Assembly: GCA_017311315.1 (NCBI GenBank)
Contig: CM029627.1
Location: 588,447-652,446, forward strand
Direction of reading: 5' to 3'
Length of the DNA: 64,000 nucleotides
From: Dendrocalamus latiflorus
Lineage: Eukaryota > Streptophyta > Magnoliopsida > Poales > Poaceae
Position 1 is the first letter of the stretch; every line of letters begins with the position of its first letter. Shown here one piece after another: positions 35,150 through 46,300 of the stretch. Under the pieces are notes generated by a model that was not told the origin of the DNA, ran no database searches, and saw only the letters and a program-made list of their open reading frames with translations. A program made the translations under genes and the position numbers.

Positions 35150-35778
35150 ATCTCCAATGGTTATAGCTAGCAACTAACTATAAGACTTTCACATCATCTA
35201 TATAGTACACATTAAAGCTAGCATTCTAAAGAACTATCTATAAGAGCAAGTTTAATAAGGCTGACTGTGCTAGCTACAAGGGAATCCATGTCAGCATAGT
35301 CCTATGTGGAGGGGGGAGAAAAAGAGAGAGAGAGCCAAGCCGACTCCCATGCAAGAGTCAGGCTATAGCACAGGAAAAGATGCATTATCCATGCATGTAC
35401 CTATAGAACTAATTGCTATACCTATGCATGTATTAAATTAGCAATACTCATGTATGTATTAAATGATTGAGAGCTCTTATGGAGACAACTTATAGCCAGC
35501 TTATTGTATGAGTTGACTGTATCATTATCTTTTGATGACATGGAAATATATTGGAGGTAGCAGCTATCTGTACTATTAAACTTGCTCTAAGGATAACTAT
35601 TTGATGCTTACATGCACACACAGAGTTTATAGAGGCTGCCTCGTTTGGCGTTATAGACTAGTGCTTAAGGAAGATCTGGCTCGATTTTTTTTTGCATACT
35701 CTCTTTCCTCCACATAGGATATATGCTGATGTGTACATGCATATAGCTAGCTGACTCAGACCATTGGAGATGCCCTTA
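35147..35778. mobile_element. Tourist-like MITE, family C copy 1 (host of a nested MITE)
   Basis: The ends GGCATCTCCAATGGTTATAG and GACCATTGGAGATGCCC match in reverse the intact copy at 43137-43419. The copy is split at a TAA by another MITE (35244-35587). Without that insert its length is about 285 bp, equal to the intact copy. Confidence 0.88.
35241..35590. mobile_element. MITE nested in family C copy 1
   Basis: The element is 35244-35587 (344 bp). Ends GAGCAAGTTTAATAAGGC and GTACTATTAAACTTGCTC, flanked by TAA at 35241-35243 and 35588-35590. The unoccupied site in the related copy (about 43320-43330, 'gctatccttatagatag', reverse) confirms the insertion point. Confidence 0.92.
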
Positions 35779-35935
35779 GAGCATCTCCAATAGTGACTTA
35801 TGAGCTAGCTCTAAGCATATTATTTCATATTTTAATAGAAGAGAGAGAAAAGCTATCTCTTGATCAAGAGCTAGTCTCATACACACATTCCAAGATTATG
35901 TGAGAGTGTTATGTGAGGTTATTTATGTTATGAGC
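35779..35935. mobile_element. Partial MITE with GAGCATCTCCAATAG end
   Basis: Begins GAGCATCTCCAATAGTGAC directly after the TTA that ends the previous MITE. No matching right end was found, so it is truncated or decayed. Confidence 0.5.
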
Positions 35936-37132
35936 TATGTTCTCTAGCTCTCACATACATAGTCGAGAAGACCTCCTGTCCTTCAGTATGTTTCTGGATA
36001 TAATTTGCATTCACCTGTTCGTTTCTGGATCTTGATATTGACAGCGGGCTATCAGTAGTGGCTCTTCTGATGTTTGATGTTTTTTTTTTATGTTCAACAA
36101 GTATATACCAGACACAGATTGGGAGAAAAGGACGGCTTTTTGTTAGCCGTTTCATGGCATTATCACAGTTAATTGAGTGGGGTCAGAGAGCATTCATGAC
36201 CCATACCTTTCGTATGCAGGAAAACACTTAGCAGAGGGAATAGGTTGATCAGTTTCATGTGTCTTTTTATCTTTCAGATGATGTGTAGGACTGCACTAGA
36301 AATACAAACCTGCAGAGTCTCATACTCTCATATACCTTGATCTTTAGCATATTTACTTTCCTATTTTCTTCTCGTGGTAGAAACCTTTGTTCTCACTGCC
36401 CTGTGAAACTGACTACGCAGGTTGTTTGTGTGGTGGCGTGGTTGTCTCGATTAAAATGTGTTGCAAAGTGGCAACTGACAAATAATCAATAAATCCCTTC
36501 TGCCTACATCTTTATATCATGCTTATGCCATTAGAACATTGTTTAGTTGAGCGTGCTAGCTTTGTGTTGCATATATGCTACGGATACCTCACCGACAATA
36601 AGCGGCGATAATGACTTGCAGAGAACGTTAGACAAGGGGAAGGGATGCCAAGATCTAATTACCAGGCACCCCTAATGTTCTGCTGTTAGGATTCGTTTGT
36701 CCATGAAACTTTTGTGGGTTGGCATGTCATTTAAAAGCATACTTTTTAGATACCGCCAAGGCAGGTGATATGATACATTTGTCCATTCTTTTTAGTAATC
36801 CAGCAACACGTTTATTCAGTTGCCCTAATGTCGTGCGTGTGACATGGCCGGCAGGTTTGACTCCTGTCCTGTAGGCTATGGCAGCAGGCTCCAAGTACTA
36901 CTCGGTATTCACTATTGGTGAAGAGCATGGAAACCACAAGGCATACTTCCCCCGTTTTCCGTGTGAACTTGAGCTAGCTGCATGTGCTTTTACGTGTGGG
37001 CTGGCTGGGAGCTAACGGAGCCCATTGGGTTAGGAGACGTCCCTAACATGGCGTCCCTACCTCTCTGAGTTGTCCTCTGGACTCCACCTGCCAAAAATTC
37101 CAACAACCGTGCTGCTGCAGGCTAGTGCTCAA
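35936..37132. other. Unassigned intergenic
   Basis: No gene or clear repeat. Frames are short. Confidence 0.4.
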
Positions 37133-37384
37133 TTAAGGGCATGTTTTTTTTTTTACTGAAATTTATGATTTTTGGCTGTAGATTGTAGTTTTTAGGTTAT
37201 TCGTGCGAGAGATTATAGAGTAACAGAAACTCACGTGCAGTTTTTGCCGATATAAATGATATCGGCACAGTATATATTGCAATTAACTAGTAGATCATAC
37301 TTAAAAAGATATTTTGTTTAAAAGCTAGTTATTGTAAAAAAAATCTAAAAACTACTTTTAGAGTATGAAAAGAGCATGCCTTAA
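37133..37384. mobile_element. Small MITE flanked by TTAA
   Basis: The element is 37137-37380 (244 bp). Ends GGGCATGTTT and AGAGCATGCC are imperfect inverted repeats; TTAA lies on both sides. It probably belongs to the TAA-duplicating PIF/Harbinger group. Confidence 0.6.
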
Positions 37385-37779
37385 GATTAGTGCAACCCCT
37401 GCCCTGCCCTGCCCTTCCCTTCGTTTTGGCATGGTACTGCACTACCCAATCCCAAGCCGAACAAACGTGGTGGACGGGACTGGACGGCCAGAGGAGAAGC
37501 TTCCATGCCGTGTCCGGTGTCCCCACCGTCCTGCACTGCATCCATCCGTACATGTCTAGCTACTCGTTCACTTCTTGCATGCTTGTTTCTACAGGAAGTG
37601 CGGAGAGTAGACGGGATTGTGGACGGCCGTTGCCAGTCCGTGTGCACGTTCGATTTGCGCATTTTTGGAGGTGAGAACGGAGTGGGGCTCATAGCTGGTT
37701 GGGTGACTTCACTGCACATGGAACGAGGGTGACGGGGACCCATTTGTCTACGGGAGGGACGGCTAGCTTCTTCCACTTT
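37385..37779. other. Unassigned intergenic
   Basis: C-rich start with 'ctgccctgccctgccc'. Overlapping frames of up to 129 codons on both strands show no motif, so none is called a gene. Confidence 0.4.
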
Positions 37780-38502
37780 GGAGGCGTTTGAGACTGCTTC
37801 GGCTTCTAACTTCTAGCTTTCAAAAGATAGAAGTCGAATCAAATGTTCGGCTTTTGCAAGCCGACTGCATACAGAGAGAAACAAGCTTGGGTCGTTAGTG
37901 AGAGAGGCGTGGAGGGTCATGATGAAGCACAAAAATAGGATCCACTTGACCAACGGTTTGCATAGACGAGCATTATAGGTGGCCGGTGGTGGGAGCTCGT
38001 CGTGGCGAGGTTGGAGAAGTGCGTCTTGGGTGCCACGGAGGTGGGGGAAGATAGAGCGCGATGAGTAGATGCCTCGGGTGCGACGAATTTGATTGAGGAC
38101 TTACGGTCACGATGCAACCGATGACGAACACCCGAGCTTGAGCCACTGTCGCCAGAGCTTGCGTCGTCGCTAATGGAGCTCTCACTATCACCGCTTGAGC
38201 TTGCACCACGGCCTCCGATGGAACTCTCACCATCGCCACGGCCTCCGACGGCCACGCTCATGCCGCCCGAGCTCGCGCTTTTGCCATTGGATCGGAGCTC
38301 GAGTCGCCGCCCGATCTATCATGATGAGGCAAGGTTTGGGGAAGACGACGAGGGATGGCCGGTGCCGCATAAAGCTAAAATTCCTTCACTTCACTTCGGT
38401 TTAGCTAAAAATCAAAAGCTCTAGCTAAATTAAAAACCTTCTACTTCTACTATCAACTGCTACTATTCCGAAGCCAAAAACTCTAGCTGTTTCAAGCGCC
38501 CC
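37780..38502. mobile_element. Probable non-autonomous DNA transposon with GC-rich interior
   Basis: The ends GGAGGCGTTTGAGACTGCTT and GCTGTTTCAAGCGCCCC are inverted repeats with a few mismatches. The subterminal 'ttctagctttcaaaagatag' and 'aaatcaaaagctctagct' are similar in reverse. The interior (37980-38320) is GC-rich with recurring 'gagctcgc' and 'ctccgatgg' words. No clear target duplication. Confidence 0.5.
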
Positions 38503-39238
38503 ATTCAGCTTTCGTTTGGGATGGCTAGCTTCGTCTGGTGGACAACCTACCGGCCGCGCGCCACTTTTCCACTTGGCTGCCCTCTTTCTTGTTACTGCCA
38601 ATAATGCTTCGTGCTTTGCTACCTGCCGGTGACTAGTTGGTGTGTCCGGCCGTGCGTGAGGCTGCTAAAAGCCTGAAATGAGAGTGCTCAGACCGATTGC
38701 ACTGCAGCACGAACCGAATAGACTTCACTTGCACTACTTTACTTATGGTTGCCCAGATGAGCACGTCGTAGCTCAGTTTGAACAGTCGTCTTTTGATCAC
38801 TGCACTAGACATCGTGCACTCGCAGTCGCAGCCTACGGAGAAGCGAAATACGAGTAACCTCCGAGAGTACTACTAGTACGATGAGATGAGTTAAAAAAAA
38901 GAGAGAGAGAAGGGATCGGTCCAAGCAACGCGAAGGCGCGGCCGCGCACAGTTGCGCAACGTTTCCTTGGATCTCCTCCTTCCTTAATTATCACTTTTAT
39001 TATAATAGAGAAAGGTGTGCTTTTTTCCTCCCTAATCTGAAGTCTCAACCTTTCCCACGAGTAACCATTGGTGCTTTTGGAACGTACGTTGTGCTCACCC
39101 CCAGCTCCATGATCATTAGCCACCCCTTTTTCCTAGGATTACAAAGCTGAACCATCCTTGCAACCTCCTAATCCCAATCAATCACCTGTAGGCCTACCGC
39201 TCCTGCCACTCTCCTCTCTGCCGTTGCTGTACATGCGC
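38503..39238. other. Intergenic and promoter side of the first NHL gene
   Basis: No gene recognised. The 3' part is the proximal promoter of the gene at 39456. Confidence 0.4.
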
Positions 39239-39250
39239 GATATATATACC
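39239..39250 (+). promoter_or_regulatory. TATA box of the first NHL gene
   Basis: GATATATATACC lies about 215 bp before the ATG at 39456. The (CT)n tract lies between them and would be transcribed. Confidence 0.6.
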
Positions 39251-39291
39251 ACCTCGGCAACCGCTGCCGCGAGAGCTCCTTCCTCCTCCTC

Positions 39292-39296
<5 letters not shown>

Positions 39297-39335
<39 letters not shown>
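39297..39335. repeat. (CT)n microsatellite in the leader of the first NHL gene
   Basis: About 19 CT units between the TATA box and the start codon. CT-rich leaders occur in many plant genes; an effect on expression is inferred only. Confidence 0.92.
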
Positions 39336-39338
<3 letters not shown>

Positions 39339-39455
39339 GGTCACAATTGCAACCAACTCAATCAAATCCACCACACTAGCTACTTGACAGTTCCATACAT
39401 CGCCTCACAATTGACACACCGACCCAAGTAGCCGAAGCACTCGGAGGAGGAGATC

Positions 39456-40118
39456 ATGTCGGTGAAGGACTGCAGCGGGCACAAGGGGTGCGAGTGCGAG
39501 CGGGAGAAGCTCTACCGCAAGTGCTGCGTCGTGCTCGTCTCGCTGGTGCTGCTCGTCCTCTTCGTCTTCCTCATCGTCTGGTTGGCGCTCCGGCCGCACA
39601 AGCCCATGTTCTACCTGCAGGACCTCTCCGTGCTCTGCCTCAACGTCACGCCGCCGGCGTCCACCTACCTCTTCACCACCATGCAGGCCACCATCGCCGC
39701 GCGCAACAACAACGACCGCGTCGGCGTCTACTACGACAAGGTGGACGTGTACGCGCAGTACAAGGACATGGCCATCACCGTGCCCACGCAGCTCCCCGCC
39801 GAGTACCAGGGCCACAACGACCAGTCCGTCTGGTCGCCCTACCTGCAGTCCATGGACAACGTCCAGCTGCCGCCCTACCTCGCCGTCGCGCTCGCGCAGG
39901 ACGAGACCGCCGGATACGTCCTCATCGACATCCGCGTCGACGGATGGATACGCTGGAAGGTCGGCACCTCCTGGATCTCCGGCCACTACCACCTCCGCGT
40001 CAACTGCCCCGCGCTCCTCACCGTCAACGACGGCAAGGGAAGCTACGGTGCCAACACCGGCGGCGGATACGGATACTTCCGGTTCCAGCAGGCGGCAGCA
40101 TGCTCCGTCGACGTTTAA
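39456..40118 (+). CDS. NDR1/HIN1-like (NHL, LEA_2) membrane protein, copy 1
   Basis: An intronless 220-aa protein. Residues 1-22 are a short charged, Cys-containing cytosolic end (KGCECEREKLYRKCC). One membrane helix lies at about 25-45 (VVLVSLVLLVLFVFLIVWLA). The LEA_2-type domain follows (about 55-185), with LSVLCLNVTPPASTYLFTTM, the family motif RNNNDRVGVYYDKVDVYAQY and WSPYLQ. The C-terminus ends in a Gly/Tyr stretch and CSVDV, similar to the CxVD(L/V) end common in the family. NHL proteins sit in the plasma membrane and act in defence and stress responses; which role applies here cannot be read from sequence. A second, shorter NHL gene lies 7 kb downstream on the same strand. Long frames on the opposite strand are composition shadows. 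Confidence 0.92.
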   Translation: MSVKDCSGHKGCECEREKLYRKCCVVLVSLVLLVLFVFLIVWLALRPHKPMFYLQDLSVLCLNVTPPASTYLFTTMQATIAARNNNDRVGVYYDKVDVYAQYKDMAITVPTQLPAEYQGHNDQSVWSPYLQSMDNVQLPPYLAVALAQDETAGYVLIDIRVDGWIRWKVGTSWISGHYHLRVNCPALLTVNDGKGSYGANTGGGYGYFRFQQAAACSVDV

Positions 40119-40569
40119 GTTTTACTATTTTCTTCCTCTCTTGCTTGTTGTTCTTTTGAGCAGAATGAATGAATATTGGAGCTTCAGCTCTTTAGTTAAT
40201 GTGTGATCGACTCGGCAGACTTGGGTTGGTTGGAATCTAGCTTGGAGTGGAAGGGAAATTAAATTAGGAAAATATTGCTAGGGAGTAAACGTGAAGGTTG
40301 GTAAACGTTGGATCATGCAACCTAGCAGAAGCTCATGCATATGGCTTAATTACTACTCCACCAGATCGAGTAACTACTTATCCATAATTGCGTTAATTTG
40401 ATTTGCATTTGGCAAGAAGAAGGTCGTCGTGTTTCTCTCCTTGGTTCTTCTTACTCTAGCTTAAGAGACATTTCTGTTGGATCTCAGCTTTAGGCTAAAG
40501 TGTTGCTTTGAAAACGATCAAGATTGATAACGATCATCTTGTACTCCTAGTTAGTGAGTTGTTGGTAAT
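40119..40569. other. 3' flank of the first NHL gene
   Basis: Probable 3' UTR (to about 40200) and spacer with no recognised feature. Confidence 0.4.
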
Positions 40570-40605
40570 GAGCATTACTATAGAAATACTCATTATAGAC
40601 GATTT

Positions 40606-40862
40606 GGGCATGTTTGGTTCATGACCAGAAGTTGCCTAGCCACAAGTTAGGCGTGCCACAGTTTTTAGGTAGCTGTTTGGTTCACTGACGTAATTGTGGC
40701 ATGCCACACTTTCTTAGCACCCGGCCCCACACGTCATAGACTCAGTTTCTTGCCAAACTTTGCCACAAGTGTGGCTTCAATTTTGTTAGCCACACTTTCT
40801 GTGGCAGCCACATATTGCCTAAGCTTAGGCATGGTAAGCTTAGGCACCAACCAAACAGGCCC
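40606..40862. mobile_element. MITE nested in the CACTA element
   Basis: Ends GGGCATGTTTGGTTCATGAC and CACCAACCAAACAGGCCC are imperfect inverted repeats. Interior repeats of 'gccacactttctgtggc' type can fold. No clear target duplication (TTT left, TGA right). Confidence 0.72.
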
Positions 40863-41162
40863 TGAAACCGTCATCACAGACGGTTTCTAAACTATTTAAA
40901 TTTATATGTTTGTGATAATATATGGTTATCACAGACGGCTCTCAAACCGTCTATGATATATCAAGTATCACAGACTATTCTTTAATATAGTCGCCTGTGA
41001 TATGTCAAGTATCACAGACTGTTCTTTAAATTAGTGTCAAATTGGATTATTAATACTACTATAGCTAATTAACCAACCTAGCTATTTGTACACATAATTG
41101 TCATTCACCTAATAATACATTGTCTATATCTAAATTAAGTAGCTAGCCACGTTTTCATGAAG

Positions 41163-41165
<3 letters not shown>

Positions 41166-41228
<63 letters not shown>
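41166..41228. repeat. (TA)n microsatellite
   Basis: An uninterrupted AT run of about 31 units inside the CACTA element. Confidence 0.97.
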
Positions 41229-41230
<2 letters not shown>

Positions 41231-41724
41231 AGAATATATTAAAGTAAACTAGGAGTACCGACATATTCTTAAATTGGAGCATACTACCATCTCTCTCTAA
41301 ACCTAGCTATCATCACTTTTTATTACAAGGCATATAAGTTATTAAAACCAAATACTAATATCTAATCACTAAGAACAAATCGATCTACGAGCTAGATCTA
41401 CAAGCGGTATGTTTTCACCAAACTGTCCAAAGTCGGCCGCCTCCTTCAATGTAGCGCAATAAAAAAAGATCTGTCAAGACCACGTACGCTAGCTATTTAA
41501 TAATGTAGCGTATCACATACGGTTTCAACCATAAATTATCTGTGATATGAAACTATCACAGACGGACAGACGGTTATTCATATGAACCGTCTGTCGTAAT
41601 TGCGTATCATAGACAATACATGATCACGTTTGTAAAATTGTCTGTAATGACTACAACAATGGCGATTCTATATGAATCATCTATGATATAATTGTTTAGT
41701 ATAGTTTATTTTATAGGAGTGGAG

Positions 41725-42231
41725 TGGACCAATAGCTAGCTGGCTTGGCTGGAAACCGGGGCACGTCACTCCACATGGCGACGGCAGCGCAGCCGCGCGC
41801 GCGCTCTATTGTTATATTTTCCTTCGCCAATTAATCTATCTGCCAACCAAATGACGCAGCTCGAAGGGCACGTCAACCAGATATGATGAGTTAGCTAGTA
41901 CTAGTAGTACATCATTGACCAGCTTATGGTTCTTTCACAGTTCTGTATGTATTCTTCATCACGCGAGTGAGTCCATGAAGGAAGCCAAAGTTGTCACACG
42001 ACTTAGCACTTGAATGATGGATTAGGAACCTAACTAATAATAAATGAATGAACTAGGCAGGAGTGGTGGCTTGATTCAGAACCCAATTCAGTACGCACCT
42101 GTAATGCGAAGGTCTGTTAGAGCGCACCTAAATTTCTAACAGGTAGGAGTGTATAGCTAGTACTAGTACTACCAGTGGATGACGGTACAAGGCTAGCTAG
42201 TACTTTGTGATCGCTCGCGCGTGCTATGATT
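41725..42231. other. Unassigned intergenic
   Basis: Short 'gtactagtac' repeats near 41890 and 42160. No gene recognised. Confidence 0.4.
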
Positions 42232-42478
42232 AACCCGCTCGGTTGGGCTGAAAAGTTGTAGCTTATAGCTGAAATTATACTGTAGTGACTGAAATTTCAC
42301 TATAACTGAAGGTGACTTATATGACGTAATTAAATTAAAAATAGAAAAAATGTACTTGCTCATCACGGACAATACAAACAAATACAGGAAAAAGAACCGG
42401 TAAAAAAGTTCAAAAAAAACAAAATTTATAAATAATAAAAAATAAGTCAGAAGCCAAAAGCGAGGCCGTCACGGTTGG
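42232..42478 (+). mobile_element. MITE family A copy
   Basis: Runs from CCGCTCGGTTGGGCTGAAAAG through 'gacgtaattaaattaaaaat', 'catcacggacaatacaaaca' and 'gaaccggtaaaaaag' to 'aagtcagaagccaaaagcg'. Diverged ends without clear duplication. Confidence 0.72.
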
Positions 42479-43133
42479 TGGATGCTCGCTACCAAATGCT
42501 ACGTGCATAAGCTTTGCTAGCTTGCACAGTATAGTCGGTGGCTCACACGCATACAACCTATCTTTCTAGGCTAGACGAACGAGTACTAGAAGAGAATGGA
42601 TAGTAGATAGCTTTCTGTTGCGAAGTCCCTTTCGCTCGCATCAACCGCTCTGCATCTGCTCACCCCTGCATCATCATTGCAAAATACCACTCAAAAGTGC
42701 TTTCCTTTAGGTTTGGTTACACACCATGGTACTATCAATCGCGCGCCGTTCTGGGCAGTTGTGATATAATGTGAGATAGAGGTCTCGCTCCATAGGATCA
42801 AATGAGATTCTCTGACGTAATTTTCAGTCATTGACGTGTGGGGTCACGCGGCGAGGAGGCTCACGTGCAGTGACCCACGTAAGAGAGAAGTTACGTCAGA
42901 GGAGTTGATTCCCCATGGGACCGCTGCGACGGCATGCTAGTTTCTTGTTTTTTATTGAAACTACGCTATAGTTTATCAATTTTTTGAGTCATTTAGTTAA
43001 CAAATAAAAATAAAATGAAAAATGAAAAAACACCGTTTATATCAATATGATTGCAGATAATGCAAAGAAATAAAGATAAAAAAATAAAAACCAAAATTAA
43101 AAAGTCGATACGTTCTAAATAGATTTTGACTTC
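42479..43133. other. Unassigned intergenic
   Basis: About 42715-42930 holds the pair 'ctctgacgtaattttca' and 'gaagttacgtcagagg' in opposite orientation, a possible decayed inverted-repeat element. The rest shows nothing. Confidence 0.4.
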
Positions 43134-43422
43134 TAAGGGCATCTCCAATGGTCTGAGTCAGCTAGCTATATGCATGTACACATCAGTATATATCCTATGT
43201 GGAGGAAAGAGAGTATGCAAAAAAAAATCGAGCCAGCTCTTTCTTAAGCACTAGTCTATAACGCCAAACGAGGCAGCTTTTATAAATTCTGTGTGTGCAT
43301 GTAAGCATCAAATAGCTATCCTTATAGATAGTTCTTTAGAATGCTAGCTTTAGTGTGGACTATATAGATGATGTGGAAGTCTTATAGTTAGTTGCTAGCT
43401 ATAACCATTGGAGATGCCCTAA
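43134..43422. mobile_element. Tourist-like MITE, family C copy 2 (intact)
   Basis: The element is 43137-43419 (283 bp). Ends GGGCATCTCCAATGGTCTGA and ACCATTGGAGATGCCC, flanked by TAA at 43134-43136 and 43420-43422. It is the reverse-complement counterpart of the copy at 35147-35775. Confidence 0.93.
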
Positions 43423-44584
43423 GTCCTCGGTATTCGGCGAGTATGACGATCAACGGTAGAGTGAGGTTGTACTCTTCCAAAGTGATTCAAGGGCCTGCAA
43501 TACTTGGGGGCCTGGGTGGGCAATTGGGCAGTTGGGCTTTGTTGAAGTGATCGGGCCACAATATTGCACGCACGTCACGTACATATACAGCGAGACAGAC
43601 ATAAATAAGCTGCTACGTGCCAGCAGAAGGCGCGCAATACGGCGGCGCACCGACGAACGAGGCCGTAGCGTAGCGCACTAGCACAGTGTAACGCCCACGT
43701 TTTGAGAATGGACCTGTCATACATCCCGTAACAATTTAGAAGTTTAGTTATAGATAAAAAAAATATTATATCTATTTATAAATATTTAAAATGGTTGCTT
43801 ATATTAAAATAAGATTTAATGGTCAACTCTAGAAATTTTAATGAGCGTCTAAAACTTTGTTCATCTAAGAAACCTTATTGTACTTAGAATCGACTAGAAT
43901 TCTCGTAAGTTTTAAGAATATTCGCGCCAACAGTTTTCATGTTGAGACTAAAGAAGAGTATGGTAAAGAATATCTGCTCATTATGAAGCATGAAGCAAAT
44001 GAAAAAAGAGTATTAGATATCATTTACAGATAAATAATAATTTAGATATTATTATATCCTCGTCAAAAGGGGAAAAGAAAAGGCAAAAAAAGTAATGATA
44101 TTAAGAAACCGGTGTGTTTTAAGCGGTTTTTGACTTCTAAAAATCAGAAACCAGAGCTTTAAGCCATTTGGAGCAAAGATCTTGCCATAAGATGGAGTCA
44201 TGCTTGATGGAATTAGTGTTGGTCGTGTTGCCTCTGCTTCAAGGCCCAGTCCGTCTGTCGGAACCGGTAGATGTAGGGTATATTCTTTGTGGCTTCCAAA
44301 AGCAGCTTTTGGATTTTACTACACTACTTAATTTTCAAACGGAATATTTTTCTCAAGACGGGGTCTATAAATTAATTGTGGTATACGTTAAAAGCACAAT
44401 ATCTGTACTAGCCAAAATCGTAAATGAATATCTTTCTATCCGTAATATCTGCTACGAACAGCCTAAAATTTAAAATTTTTAGACGAAACCTAAAAGATAC
44501 AGCCATAAGGAAAAAAGAGCTGGCCCGTATACAGCAAGAGGTGCTAAGTCAACATGCCATTAATGTCAGTGATGTATTTTGAAC
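43423..44584. other. Unassigned; possible LTR start near 43688
   Basis: 'tgtaacgcccacgttttgag' at 43688 looks like the start of a plant Ty3-type LTR (TGTAACGCCC), but no end or second copy was found. No gene; the 101-codon frame at 44168-44473 lacks motifs. Confidence 0.3.
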
Positions 44585-45063
44585 CTCGCTAGTAGTGATG
44601 GCAACAAAGGATACCCTCCATTTTAGTTATCGAGAACTATTTTTCTCCTATCCTTATCTCCACCGAAGTTTTGACGGAGAACAGGCTCATCAAAAACTTA
44701 AATTTTAATAACATTAAGAGTAATTTTATATATTTATTATGGTTGTATAGAAATAAGTAAATTTATTAATACATGAGACGGTATAATAATACTAGATGAG
44801 TTATATACCATATATTATATCAAAATATATTAATCTTGAGACGAAATATCTACATTTTAAATATATAAATGTATTAATCTACATGTATATGAGTACATAT
44901 TAGAGATTAGCAGGAATGTGGAGGTCCATCCGGTATAATCTAGCGGAAACAAAATCTCTCTCATTTACATCAGCTAGTAGGAAATTTTTTCACGGGTTAT
45001 GGGGCTGCGAGGGCCCACCGTCATCCCCACTCGCTAGGGCCTATTGCCATCCCTGCTCGCCAG
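44585..45063. mobile_element. hAT-like non-autonomous element, family B copy 2
   Basis: The element is 44593-45055 (463 bp). Ends TAGTGATGGCAAC and ATTGCCATCCCTG, flanked by CTCGCTAG (44585-44592) and CTCGCCAG (45056-45063), 7 of 8 identical. It matches the copy at 9881-10345 throughout. Confidence 0.82.
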
Positions 45064-46215
45064 TCGTCCCGCGTCGAGGACATTGAAAACGACATGTGAG
45101 CGACGTGGCCTTGAGTGGATTGAAAATAATGGCAAGCACAGCTGCAGAAGCGAACGTTTCAACTACCGCCGGGGGATAAATAACGCCGGCAACAGGGCGG
45201 GGCCAAGCAAGCAGGTTTTGTTTGGTTCATTTTCCCATTTTCTTTTTGAAATTTCTTTCCGGTGATGGTAAGCAGAATAGCGATTTCGACAAGTAACTCT
45301 CTTAAAAGTCGCACGGGTTGATCGGGATCCTGATCATGTGTAAAGATCGCATTAGCAACTTGAAATAAATCTTAAAATATCCTTATGGTGGTGGTTGCAG
45401 AACAAGAAATTGACCTGCAACGGCAGGCTGCAGGCAGCGGGGCGTGGGCGTGAGCGTGTTGAAGTAGCACATTCAGATTTCGGAGCAGATGCATTTGGAT
45501 TGGCGCGGCCCACCACGTTCAGTTCTCTCTCCCTGTCCATCCGTTGAGCAAACAAGTACCTGGAAAGAGTCGTTGCTCTTGATCACGTGCTCGCCGAGTG
45601 TCCAGCATGAGAGGTGATTTTTCACATGGTACCCTAGGGTAGGGCCTACGAGCAAGCAGCGTTTAACGGTCGGTGAAAAAGAAGATTAACTTGTTTGCAC
45701 GCAGAAAAAAAAATGAGAGAGATGAATTTGTCACGCTAATCTAATCTCCTCCCCAGCAAAGCGATGCAGGTTGTGGCCGGGGACGGCGTGAGCGGCTGAA
45801 ACGGAAAGCAATCAATCGATCAATCGGTGGGCGAGGTCAAATCAATCGAGCGTGCTTCTGCGTGCGTTTGGCCTTCCCCCACCGACCCACCCCATGTGCC
45901 GCATCGTATCGGCATCGCCCACCTCCACCGGTCCGCCACCACCCACTCCGCCGCGCCTTCTTCCAACGGATCGGAACACCACCCCGCCAAACCAAACCCT
46001 TCCAAATAAATAATCATGCTCGTTTATATGACAAAACCAGTGAACCCAAGGAAACAAACCTCTCCAGCGCTTGGGCCATGCACAGTGGGGTGGAGATGAC
46101 ATTAGTCGTTTGTAATTCTTGCTATATAAGATATTATATGGACAAGACAAAAAAGAGAGAGAGAGAAGTCACCTAGAATACAACAAATAACCTTATTAAT
46201 AGATGACTTTTTACT
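45064..46215. other. Unassigned intergenic
   Basis: 45820-46010 is C-rich with overlapping frames on both strands and no motif. No gene or repeat recognised. Confidence 0.4.
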
Positions 46216-46239
46216 ATTGTATGTGTGTGTATGTATGTA

Positions 46240-46297
<58 letters not shown>
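46216..46297. repeat. Compound (GT)n/(TA)n microsatellite
   Basis: An irregular GTAT/GT tract runs directly into about 24 AT units. Confidence 0.95.

Positions 46298-46300
<3 letters not shown>

Larger units (their letters stand above)
40570..41724. mobile_element. Non-autonomous CACTA element
   Basis: The element is 40573-41721 (1149 bp). It begins CATTACTATAG (a mutated CACTA end) and ends TTTATAGGAGTG, flanked by the 3-bp duplication GAG at 40570-40572 and 41722-41724. The body has many copies of 'atcacagacggt' and its reverse, the subterminal repeat style of grass CACTA elements. A MITE (40606-40862) and an AT microsatellite (41166-41228) lie inside. No transposase seen. Confidence 0.83.

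Noticed and set aside
39405..40159. Antisense (195 codons) and alternative-frame (223 codons) frames at the first NHL gene
   Set aside because: Composition shadows of a high-GC third-position gene; no motifs, while the sense frame has a full NHL domain.
42715..42930. Microrna-like hairpin from 'ctctgacgtaa' and 'ttacgtcagag'
   Set aside because: The paired stretch is short and the arms far apart; more likely a decayed inverted-repeat element.
43688..44500. Solo LTR
   Set aside because: A TGTAACGCCC start is present but no CA end, duplication or second copy was found.
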